NCBI RefSeq assembly: GCF_012220205.1
Contig: NZ_CP047225.1
Coordinates: forward strand, 186,001 to 250,000
Direction of reading: 5' to 3'
Length of the DNA stretch: 64,000 nucleotides
Source of the DNA: Mycoplasmopsis gallinacea
GTDB lineage: Bacteria > Bacillota_I > Bacilli_A > Mycoplasmatales > Metamycoplasmataceae
In this document: piece by piece, positions 47,065-56,600 of the stretch
Layout of the letters: each line of letters opens with the position of its first letter
How positions within the stretch are numbered: the first letter of the stretch is position 1
Made by a program: the position numbers and the translations under genes
Notes under the pieces: generated by a model
What the model saw: the letters and a program-made list of their open reading frames with translations, nothing else
What the model was told of the DNA's origin: nothing
The model's database searches: none

Positions 47065-48395
47065 TGCTCGATTGTAATTTGCATTGCAACGCGGAGGGGC
47101 AAAAACACAAGAAAAAAAACATGGCTGCACGCCACGCTTTTTTCTTGTGTTTTTGTTTCTTTTAAATTTATTAAAATTTTTTTGTGGTGTTTTTGCAAAG
47201 GATCCACATAAATGAATTATAAAAGAATTTGTTTCAAAAATAGGGCACAACTAGAACTTTTTTTAAAAAATTATTCGATTTCTTTAGAAAAAATTGCAAA
47301 AATTCTTGGTTTTTCAAAATCTACAATATGAAGAGAAATAAAAAATAATTCGACCGAAAATGGGTATATAGCTGAAGAAACTGAAAACAAATCTAAAATA
47401 AGAGAAAAATGAAAATATCAATTTAAATTGGAATCTGATTTTTATTATTACAAGGAATTCACAAAAGTATTTTTAGAAAACTTTGACAATACTTATTCAG
47501 GGGTAAAAATTACCTGATTCAAAATAAAGAATCATTATGATTTTCCAATACCTACAATCAAAACAATTTACAATTGAATGAACAGTGGGTTATGAGCTTT
47601 GACAATAAAAACAAGCTACGTCCACGTTATAAAAAAGGTGGAAAAAGAACTGGTGACACAACAACAAGACTTGTAGGTAATAGATATGTTATACCAATAA
47701 CTTTTAGACCTAAAAATGTTAATGATAGATCTGAATTTGGACATTGAGAAGCTGATTTAATTGTCGGTAAAAAAGGAAAAACCACTGCACATTTATTAAC
47801 CTTTGAAGAAAGACAAACTCGTTACGGATTGATAAGAAAAGTACCAGATAAAAATCCGTGAAATGTGGCAAAAGTGTTGTTTGAATTAATTAAAGAAAAA
47901 AGACTAAATGTTAAATCTATAGCTATTGATAACGGACTGGAATTTAAGTCGTTTTTCATGATTGGTTATAGGTTGCAAATTAAAATTTATAAAGCTGATT
48001 CATATGCTTCTTTCCAAAAAGGATCAATTGAAAACTTTGATGGTTTAATAAGAAGAAAATATCCGAAGAAAACGAATTTTATCAAAATATCGGATGAAGA
48101 AATTATGGAAACAGAAAAACAAATAAACAATATGCCAAGAGAAATTCTTGATTATTTTTCAGCTGATGAGTTGTTTTTCGATTTGTATTATTATAAAAAA
48201 CCTTGAGATTCGAAAATACAAGAAATCCAATTATATGATCGTGCTTTTAGAAAAAGAAAGTCCAATACTGAAAGAAACAAATTCTTCAAATGATATAAAA
48301 AATAATTAAAATTTAAAGAAACACTACAAAAAACACCACCTCATATGTTGCGTTGGGAGTGGTGTTTTTGTTGCACTGGAGATTACACTCAAGCA
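47065..48395 (+). mobile_element. IS30-family element, nested copy (1331 bp)
   Basis: Complete ends TGCTCGATTG...ACACTCAAGCA. It is inserted into the terminator of the outer copy between the hairpin and the T-tract, duplicating the 31-bp hairpin. It has point differences from the other copies and a frameshifted transposase. Confidence 0.9.
47212..48305 (+). pseudogene. IS30-family transposase, nested copy, frameshifted
   Basis: Loss of one A in an A-run near 47607-47612 (five A here, six in the intact copies) shifts the frame after WALTIKT and leads to a stop about 25 codons later. The rest, including Asp240 and Glu274 equivalents, follows in another frame to 48305. The second catalytic region has GSIENFDGLIRR. 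A programmed frameshift is unlikely because the two other copies are in frame. Confidence 0.88.
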
Positions 48396-48426
48396 CACCA
48401 TCCCATATGTTGCGTTGGGAGTGGTG
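48396..48426. repeat. Right copy of the 31-bp hairpin duplication
   Basis: Same as 47034-47064, here followed by TTTTTG and the rest of the outer IS right end. Confidence 0.88.
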
Positions 48427-48457
48427 TTTTTGTTGCACTGGAGATTACACTCAAGCA

Positions 48458-48482
48458 AATATCTCTTAAAAATAGAGATATT
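48458..48482. repeat. Right copy of the 25-bp hairpin duplication
   Basis: Same as 45731-45755. It retains the T-run of the original terminator of the 40512-45727 operon. Confidence 0.85.
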
Positions 48483-48484
48483 TT

Positions 48485-49048
48485 TTAATACATTAAATAG
48501 TTTTTGCTTGTAAATGGTTTTTGATTATATAAATAAACCAAAAACGGATGAAGCAATAAAGTTATAATGGTAATAAAAATAAATTCAGCAATTGCATTAA
48601 TTCAAATTAAAGTTAGTCAACCTTTAACAGTAAGCCCAATGTTTAAATCTGAAATTTCATTGTGAACAAGGATAAAGGCACTCACTAAAAAAGTATTTAA
48701 TAAAGGTGTTGTCATTCCTATTATTGCTGTTTTTCAAAGCTTTGGCTTACCTAAAACTTTAATAATTAGGTAGACAATTATCCCTAATAATAAACGTGGA
48801 ATGATTGAAATATCAGGGAAGACAAATAAAATTCTTCCAAACACTAGAGCAGCTATAAATGAACCTAGCCCAATCATAAAACCAATAGAAGCACCTAATT
48901 TTTCTAAGTGATAACACCCAATAATGATGATTATTGGTACAAAAGTAATCGAAATATCACCAAGACTAATATAACCTAGATTAGGAACTAGCGATAAAAG
49001 CAACACTATTGCAAAATAAATACTTAAATAAGTGATTTTTCTTACCAT
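48485..49048 (-). CDS. ECF transporter S component, possibly for pantothenate
   Basis: This 187-residue membrane protein with about six helices is the substrate-binding subunit of an energy-coupling-factor vitamin importer; the shared EcfA/EcfT parts must be elsewhere. The segment SLVPNLGYISLGDISITF followed by GCYHLEKLGASIGFMIGLGS matches the usual S-component start. A pantothenate role is suggested by the neighbouring coaBC and coaX genes (CoA synthesis from pantothenate), but other vitamins are possible. TTGGAGA lies upstream of ATG 49048. Its stop codon lies at the T-run of the IS30 target duplication. Confidence 0.8.
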
Positions 49049-49076
49049 TTTAAATCTCCAAGTATCTATAATTATA

Positions 49077-49108
49077 TAAAAAAGCTTGTTTTTGTCTAAA
49101 AAACAAGC
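49077..49108 (-). terminator. 5S rRNA terminator
   Basis: AAGCTTGTTTTT pairs with AAAAACAAGCTT, T-rich on the minus-strand side, 20 bases after the 5S 3' end. It separates the 5S from the ECF gene. Confidence 0.85.
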
Positions 49109-49125
49109 TTAAAGAAAATAAAAAA

Positions 49126-49230
49126 AGCAGCTCCCTATTTTCACCTTTCGGCTATCGTCGGCACTAAGAGGCTTAACTACTGAGTTCGGAATGGTATCAG
49201 GTGATCCCTCTTGCTATCGCTACTAGTGAA
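49126..49230 (-). rRNA. rrf: 5S ribosomal RNA
   Basis: The minus strand carries the conserved 5S core CCATTCCGAACTCAGTAGTT AAG followed by CCGACGATAGCCGAAAGGTG. Its ends pair loosely (TAGCGATAGCAAGAGGG with TAGGGAGCTGC), about 105 nt in all. No 16S or 23S is within the window, so the 5S stands alone, as in several mycoplasmas. End positions are accurate to a few bases. Confidence 0.93.
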
Positions 49231-49233
49231 AAT

Positions 49234-49239
49234 ATTATA
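49234..49239 (-). promoter_or_regulatory. -10 box of the 5S rRNA gene
   Basis: TATAAT on the minus strand lies about 6 bases before the expected 5S start. Confidence 0.6.
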
Positions 49240-49402
49240 GCACCATTTTTTAAAACACAAAATATTTTTTTAAAAATTTTTTCTGGTTTTTTAAAAACCA
49301 CTTGCTTTTTTAATTAAACTGCTGAAATTAAGGAGTAAAAATCTTTTGTTTATTTTAATCAACAAAAATTATTTTTTACCATAATTTATTAAAATTGTAT
49401 AT

Positions 49403-50560
49403 ATGAAAATATTAATAATTGCTTCTTCTAGTGTTGCTATCAAAAAATTAGAATCTCTTATAAGCAATTTGGAAGAACTTAATTGAGAAATTAAAATTCT
49501 TTTTACCAATAAAGCTGGTGAAATTTTTACTTTTTCAACAGAAAGATATAATGATTATGTTTTAAACCAAAATAAAGATATGGAAGATTTTGTGCATAAT
49601 CCTTCATTTCACGTTGAATTAGCTAAAGAATTTGATCACATTCTTATTTATCCAGCTACATTTAACACAATTAATAAATATGCTAATGGAATTGCTGATA
49701 GCCTTGCTACCACTATTTTAGCTATGGGATTTCATAATAAAACAATCATTGCTCCTGCAATGAATTTGAATATGTATCAAAATCCCATCTTGCAGACAAG
49801 CATTGAAAAACTGAAAAAACTAGGTGTAACTTTTATTGGCCCAAATTACGGAATTCTTCAATGTGGAGATATAGGGCTCGGAAGAGTTATTGAACCTTAT
49901 GAAGTTGTAGGTTTTTTAACTAACCAAAACAAACCTAAACTTTTAATTTCAATTGGTTATACCAATGTTTATTTAGATGATGTTAGAACTGTGAGTGTTA
50001 AATCAAGCGGACAAATGGGTATCTTTTTAGCTAAAGAACTCTCTAAATACTTTGATTTAACAATTATTAATGCCAATATTTCACAACTTAATAATTACTT
50101 CGATTCACGCACTAAAATCATTAATGTAGATTCTGTTTTTGAGTACCAAGAAGCAGTCTTTGAGTACATCAAAAAAAATGATGTCTTTGTGTCGGTTGCT
50201 GCTGTAAGTGACTTTATTTTTGAAAAACATGAAGCTAAAATTAAAAAATCAGATAGCGTAAGTTTTGAATATAAAATCGGAATGGATGTTTTAAAAGAAG
50301 TTTCTGCTCTTTACCCAGATAAAATTAAAATCGGTTTTGCTCTTGAGAGTCAAAACCTTCTAGAAAATGGGACTAAAAAGCTTAAAACTAAAAAATTAGA
50401 CTTAATTGTGGTTAATAATAAAAATACATTAAAAAGCCAATTTTCAACTGGTTTTTTAATTGAAAAAGATGGATTTAACGAATTTGCTCAAATTTCAAAA
50501 CACAACTTAGCTCAATTAATTAGCGAAAAGGTTTATAGAATATGAAAAGAAAAACAATAG
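49403..50560 (+). CDS. coaBC: Bifunctional CoaBC (phosphopantothenate-cysteine ligase / decarboxylase)
   Basis: CoaBC makes 4'-phosphopantetheine in CoA synthesis. The 385-residue protein has the FMN-binding decarboxylase half (MKILIIASSSVAIKKLESLI, the His in NPSFHVELAKEFDHILIYPA, TFNTINKYANGIADSL, APAMNLNMYQNP) and then the CTP-dependent ligase half (YTNVYLDDVRTVSVKSSGQMG, VSVAAVSDF, and VNNKNTLKSQFSTGF). The frame runs through a TGA near the end to TAG 50558-50560 and overlaps coaX by 19 bases. It lacks a clear ribosome site. Confidence 0.9.
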
Positions 50561-51288
50561 TTTATGATGTAGGTAACACTTATGTAAAATGTGGGCTTTT
50601 TGAAAATAAAAAACTTGTCAAAGTTGAGCAAATTCACACCGAATCTTTTAATGATGATTCAGTTGCGCACTTAAATTCCGTTTTTGAAATTTTGCCTGAA
50701 GATAATGTTGTTTATGGAAGTGTTGTAAAAAGAGTTAGCAAAATTTTGAAAGATTTTTATAGTGCAGATTTCAAGAATTTATTTGAAATTAATTCATCTT
50801 TAAAATTTAATTTTTCATTTGGTAAAATAGATAAGCAAAAGGTAGGAACTGATATCCTTGGAGCTTCATATTATGCTTGCAAAGAACAAAAAGATAGCAT
50901 GATTTTTCTTTTTGGTACAGCTGCCGTTGCTATAAAAATTAAAGATTACAAAATAAAGGGAGTTTCAATTGCTCCTGGTATTGGTTTTGCTTTTAATAAA
51001 CTGCTTGAGCAAGCAGATGGTTTAAAACACTTACAATTTAGCTACACTAAACAAATAGCAATGGGGACAAACACCATTGATGCGCTAAAAATGGGGTTTA
51101 ATATGCTCCGTAGAGGTTTTATTCAAGCGCACTTAGATATTTTAAAAACCAGTGAAAAAGAAAACTACACAAGGCCATATGTTAGTGGTGGTGATATTAA
51201 AAACATTTGCAAAACCAAGCACAAAGTAGTAGATAATATTGTTTTAAAAGGTTATTATCAAATTTTTGAAGATAACTTTAATCTTTAA
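50542..51288 (+). CDS. coaX: Type III pantothenate kinase
   Basis: CoaX phosphorylates pantothenate, the first CoA step. The 248 residues begin with the ASKHA phosphate motif VYDVGNTYVKCGLF, then the KVGTDILGASYYAC motif (GxDR-like, with Ile-Leu replacing Arg), IFLFGTAAVAIKI, GVSIAPGIGFAFNKLLEQAD, and VSGGDIKNI near the C-terminus. The gene overlaps coaBC, giving kinase plus CoaBC in one unit next to a possible pantothenate importer. Confidence 0.85.
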   Translation: MKRKTIVYDVGNTYVKCGLFENKKLVKVEQIHTESFNDDSVAHLNSVFEILPEDNVVYGSVVKRVSKILKDFYSADFKNLFEINSSLKFNFSFGKIDKQKVGTDILGASYYACKEQKDSMIFLFGTAAVAIKIKDYKIKGVSIAPGIGFAFNKLLEQADGLKHLQFSYTKQIAMGTNTIDALKMGFNMLRRGFIQAHLDILKTSEKENYTRPYVSGGDIKNICKTKHKVVDNIVLKGYYQIFEDNFNL

Positions 51289-51329
51289 TTTTGCCAAATT
51301 ATAATTCAAACTTAGAAAGTGGGTTTATT

Positions 51330-52166
51330 ATGAAATATGTATTTGCTTACGATTTAGATGGAACATTGTTAAGAAAAGATAATTCAGTGCATCCCTTTAC
51401 ATTAGAAGCGCTTAAAAAGGTAGAAAAAAATGGGCACATTAATGTTATAGCTACCGGTAGAGGTGTTTTAAAAGTAATTCCTCTTATCAAAAATAAAATT
51501 CTTGAAGGGATTGATTACATTGTTTGTTCAAATGGTTCATTAATTTATGATGTGCTCAATGATAAAATTACAGTTCTTGCTTCACTTCATCCTTCAGCTT
51601 TTGAGGTTGTTAAAAGATATGCAATTGAAAAGGAGCTTATTTTAACAATTGACACTGATAAATACAACGGTTCATTTATTTCTCAAAATGATCAATTCCC
51701 AAGTTGATTAAGTCAAAAGCAAATTATGGATTTAAATTTACTTCATAGAGCAACTCTTGAAGAAATGGAAAAAGTTGTTTATGATCCAAATTCAAAAATT
51801 ACTCAAATGGCGCTTAGAAACCCAATTGAAACAGCCTTAGAGACCACAAAACAAGTTGAATCTGAATTAGATCCTGATCTTTATGAAGTATATTTAACTA
51901 ATGAAGTTTACACTGATGTTAATCCACGAGGAGTTTCAAAAATTACTGGTTTATACAAACTTTTAGAAAACTTAAACTTATCAAAAGACTCTCTTGTAAC
52001 TTTTGGTGATTCAGGAAATGATGTTCATATGCTTGAAGGAGCAGCTATTGGTGTTTCAATGGGAAATGGAACTGATGAAGCTAAAGCAGCTGCAAATATA
52101 GTTATTGGCGATCATGAAAGCGGAACAATTGGAGAATACATTTTATCATTAACAAATTTAAACTAA
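51330..52166 (+). CDS. Cof-type HAD hydrolase (sugar-phosphate or FMN phosphatase group)
   Basis: The 278-residue cytosolic HAD phosphatase has motif I FAYDLDGTLLRKDN, motif II IATGRG, a type IIB cap, the conserved Lys within VNPRGVSKITG and motif IV FGDSGNDVHMLEGA, then GVSMGNGTDEAKAAA. The substrate cannot be told from sequence. The start ATG 51330 has AAAGTGGG upstream; a TTG at 51291 would add a non-conserved stretch. A hairpin terminator follows and was the target of the third IS30 copy. Confidence 0.9.
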
Positions 52167-52167
52167 A

Positions 52168-52187
52168 TTAACCAATAAATTGGTTAA
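52168..52187. repeat. Left copy of a 20-bp palindromic target duplication (former HAD terminator)
   Basis: TTAACCAATAAATTGGTTAA is an 8-bp stem with a 4-base loop. It recurs at 53526-53545, where the T-run follows. The IS now separates this left copy from its T-tract. Confidence 0.9.
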
Positions 52188-53525
52188 TGCTTGAGTGTAA
52201 TCTCCAGTGCAACAAAAACACCACTCCCAACGCAACATATGGGATGGTGTTTTTTTGTGGTGTTTCTTTAAATTTTATGAATTATTTTTTATATCATTTG
52301 AAGAATTTGTTTCTTTCAGTATTGGACTTTCTTTTTCTAAAAGCACGATCATATAATTGGATTTCTTGTATTTTTGAATCTCAAGGTTTTTTATAATAAT
52401 TCAAATCGAAAAATAACTCATCAGCTGAAAAATAATCAAGAATTTCTCTTGGCATATTGTTTATTTGTTTTTCTGTTTCCATAATTTCTTCATCGGATAT
52501 TTTGCTAAAATTCGTTTTCTTTGGATATTTTCTTCTTATTAAACCATTAAAATTTTCAATTGATCCTTTTTGGAAAGAAGCATATGAATCAGCTTTATAA
52601 ATTTTAATTTGCAACCTATAACCAATCATGAAAAACGACTTAAATTCAAGTCCGTTATCAATAGTTATAGATTTAACATTTAGTCTTTTTTCTTTGATTA
52701 ATTCAAACAACACTTTTGCTACATTTCACGGATTTTTGTCAGGTACTTTCCTTATCAATCCATAACGAGTTTGTCTTTCTTCAAAGGTTAATAAATGTGC
52801 AGTGGTTTTTCCTTTTTTACCGACAATTAAATCAGCTTCTCAGTGTCCAAATTCAGATCTATCATTAACATTTTTAGGTCTAAAAGTTATTGGTATAACA
52901 TATCTATTACCTACAAGTCTTGTTATTGTGTCACCAGTTCTTTTTCCACCTTTTTTATAACGCGGACGTAGCTTGTTTTTTATTGTCAAAGCTCATAACC
53001 CGCTATTCATTCAATTGTAAATTGTTTTTATTGTAGGTATTGGAAAATCATAATGATTCTTTATTTTGAATCAGGTAATTTTTACCCCTGAATAAGTATT
53101 GTCAAAGTTTTCTAAAAACACTTTTGTGAAGTCTTTGTAATAATAAAAATCAGATTCCAATTTAAATTGATTTTTTCATTTTTCTCTTATTTTAGATTTG
53201 TTTTCAGCTTCTTCAGCTATATACCCATTTTCGGTCGAATTATTTTTTATTTCTCTTCATATTGTAGATTTTGAAAAACCAAGAATTTTTGCAATTTTTT
53301 CTAAAGAAATCGAATAATCTTTTAAAAAAAGTTCTAGTTGTGCCCTATTTTTGAAACAAATTCTTTTATAATTCATTTATGTGGATCCTTTGCAAAAACA
53401 CCACAAAAAAATTTTAATAAATTTAAAAGAAACAAAAACACAAGAAAAAAAGCGTGGCGTGTAGCCATGCCTTTTTTTCTTGTGTTTTTGACCCCCCGCG
53501 TTGCAATGCAAATTACAATCGAGCA
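52188..53525 (-). mobile_element. IS30-family (IS1630-like) element, third copy (1338 bp)
   Basis: Complete, in minus orientation, with ends TGCTTGAGTG and CAATCGAGCA. It matches the outer copy at 45756 except for a G-run shortened from eight to six. It is flanked by the 20-bp palindrome at 52168 and 53526. Confidence 0.95.
52282..53376 (-). CDS. IS30-family transposase, third copy (intact)
   Basis: The 364-residue protein has the helix-turn-helix and the DDE residues (Asp182, Asp240, Glu274) of the copy at 45907 and is identical over the stretches compared. The A6 run that is shortened in the nested copy is intact. The protein is likely active. Confidence 0.95.
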
Positions 53526-53550
53526 TTAACCAATAAATTGGTTAATTTTT
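53526..53550. terminator. Right copy of the 20-bp palindrome with T-run
   Basis: TTAACCAA pairs with TTGGTTAA, followed by TTTTTT. This was the terminator of the HAD gene before insertion. Between 53550 and 53620 only AT-rich promoter-type DNA and the ribosome site AAAGAGGAAAAT are seen. Confidence 0.8.
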
Positions 53551-53622
53551 TTACCATATTATTCACAAAATAGGAAAAAAAGAATAAAATAAAAAAATAA
53601 ATAGAAAAAGAGGAAAATTATT

Positions 53623-56600
53623 ATGAAATGAAAAAATAAAATCAATTTTTTAGCCACAGCTGCAATTGCAACTACACTTTTTTCACTTTCCTCTTACAGA
53701 ATGACAAATCAAAACTATGACAGAAACGAAATTAGTTCTGTTGATATCACTAAGACAAGATTAAACTTCAATGATTGAATGAAATATGTGGATGGTAGAA
53801 AACCACTTAGTCACCTTTCAATTCCTGGAACACATGATTCAGCTATGTTTAGTGGAAGTGGTATTAAATGATTTTTTGGACAAGCTTGAGCAAAAACTCA
53901 AAGTCGTGACTTTACACAACAACTTAAAGAAGGGATAAGGTTTTTTGACATTCGAATTTCTTCTGATATGTGAATAAATCATGGTGGAGCCTATTCAAAT
54001 TCAACTTTTGAACAATATATCAGTCAAATGGCTAGTTTTTTATCTAACTATCCATCAGAAACTATAATCATTAGAGTTAAAGATGAAAATGAAAATATAT
54101 CTAGAATGTCTGAAAAGAATCGAAAAGAATGAGCGAATAAAATAGAAACTGTTTGAAATAGATTTAATAGATTTTTATTTAAAAACGAAACAGGAAACTC
54201 TTCGATAAACCCCACACTAGATCAACTGCGTGGAAAAATGTTTATTATAAACAATATGCATCATTTAGTTGTCGATAAAGATAAACGTTATGGTACATAT
54301 TGAAGAGCTCCAAATATGATTATTCAAGATGAATATGAAACTGAAGAAAATATAAAACTTAATCTTATTAATATAGTTATGGACGAAAGCAATCGTGGGG
54401 ATTATAAAAATTGGTTACACATCAACTTTACAACTCGTTCTAAAGGCGGTAGTAGACCTTACCAAACAGCTCCACCTATTAATCAAAAAGTTTATGAAAA
54501 ATTCAATAGAGAAACTAATTTATTAAGAACTGGTATTTCGGTTTTTGATCATCCAAGTGATGCTCTTATTGAAAAAATTATCAAGACTAATTACACCTAT
54601 ACTCAAGCCGAACTAGAAAACACCGAATGATTCCCTGTTAAAACTCTTTCATTTTTAAATAACATAAATGAAGGTGAAGAGTTTCTTATTTACAATGGTG
54701 ATTCTAATGGTTTTCAAGGTGAAGCTACAGTTATAAGTGAAGGCTCTAATCAAGAAACTAAATACAATTTAGTTTTTGATCACACAAATCATAAAGTGTC
54801 CTTAGATGGTTATGTATTCCGCAAAAATGATCAAATTACTTTAAATTACTATATGAAAACTGAAGATAATATTTACTACAAAGGTCTTCAATACAACAAA
54901 GGATCATTTAGTTTTAGAGTAAGAGAAAACGAAGCATTTACAAGACTCATTCAAACAACTGAAAATGCAACAAATTTATTAATTTCTCAATTAAGAGAAA
55001 AAGGTCTTGGGGATTCTTCTGTTGAAATTAAATTTTTAAAGACTAAATTTTTAGATTCAATCAGTTCAATAAAAGCCATTAGATTGCCAATTAGAGAAAA
55101 TGCTTTAAAACTCAAATCTCTTTCTGATTTTATAGCGAATAATAAAGATAAATGATTAGAAATAATTGATAAGAAAAAAGATGTAAAAACTAAACTTGAT
55201 CAAACTAGTTCTTTATTAATTTCTGGAGATTATTTAGATTCAACTCCTGTCCAAACCTTATTGGGTCAAATTTCAAGATTTGAAAATGGATATAATGAAA
55301 TTTTTGAAAACAGTGTTTATAACAACAATTTCTTTGATTCAATTTATGATGCAGTAAATCTTTTAACTAAAAAAGTAGAAGCTTACAATGAAGTTGTAAT
55401 TGATAATCTTTCAACTGGAAAAACAGAAATAGAATCTTCTTTAAATTCACAAAGTCAATATCAATGAGGGAAAGAGCAATATTTAAAATTTATTAATGAT
55501 AAAAAAACTTTAATTAATGAACAAATAAGTAGCATTATTAATGATATTTCTTTAAGTGCAATTGATCCACACAAAGAAAGCGCGATTTCGTTTAATAATG
55601 AAATTAAGGTGTATCGCGAATTTTGAAAAGCAAATAGCAGGTTACTTGAACAAAAATTAAATCAGGCAACTAATTTAGCTCAATCTCAGAAAAATAAACT
55701 TGAAAACCAATATATTTCCGTTTTAAATTCAATGGATCAAGTTTTAGTCAATAATTTAATTAATGAAATTGACCAACTTAACACCTACACTAAAAAAGCT
55801 CAAGATTCAATTTCTCAAAATAATACTTTTATTAATTCTGACAATTTCAGGCACTCACAAGAAAGTAAACGAAATAGATATAATGAATTAATATCAATAT
55901 TGGTTAATAATTTTAGTTCTCAAAATCCGCAATATTTAGGTTTAAACACCACAAATTTAATTAGTACAGTTAATGAAATAGAATCAATTAAAACTGACAT
56001 CAATACTCACTGAACAAATATTCAAGAGTATAAAAATCACCAAAAAACTTACATCCTTAATAACTTGCCTAATTTACCTAAATTTAAGTTAAATAGTTAT
56101 GCAGTTCAAATAGAAAACAGTTATGATAACTCTGCAATTGATGAGATTGTGAATAATGCAAAAACCAAAAATAATCTTAATGAAATTGAAACCTTACTTA
56201 ACTCTAAACAATATTTAAATAGTGCTCAAAAAGAAAGTTTCAGGACTTTATTACTTGCTTCTGAATCTCAAGACAGTTACAACACTACTTCACTTGAACT
56301 TGAACAACTTGAATCATTAATGAATCAAGCTTCATCTTTATGAGAACAAAATATTAACTACAAACAAAACCCTAATTACACAGAAGCAAGTTCATCGCTT
56401 CAATCTAATTTTTCTCTTGTTTATAATGCTTTAAAAAATATCTTTGTAGATAACAAAAATGCTAATCATATAGCAAAAAGTGTTTCAGGAGTTATTGAGA
56501 ACTTTGAAAAAGCAAAAAGAGAATTAAATGGACAAGAAGTTTTAAATAATAAAAAAGCAGAAGTGTCCAGTTTTCTAGAAAGATCAATTTTATTTAATGA

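Larger units (their letters stand above)
45756..48457 (+). mobile_element. IS30-family (IS1630-like) element, outer copy, carrying a nested copy
   Basis: The left end at 45756 (TGCTCGATTGTAATTTGCAT) and the right end at 48457 (on the other strand TGCTTGAGTGTAATCTCCAG) are the element's inverted repeats. The outer copy is 45756-47064 plus 48427-48457, together 1340 bp, and is interrupted by the nested copy. A G8 run near the left end differs in length from the other copies. Confidence 0.9.

Noticed and set aside
46927-47250. 107-codon minus-strand frame across the two IS30 copies
   Set aside because: It crosses the IS junction and is antisense to real transposase sequence; no start signal.
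47212-48305. Programmed frameshift in the nested IS30 transposase
   Set aside because: The two other copies encode the same protein in a single frame with six A's; the five-A run is a mutation.
52187-52396. 69-codon frame at the IS30 right end
   Set aside because: It is antisense to the transposase C-terminus and its terminator; repeated only because the IS is repeated.
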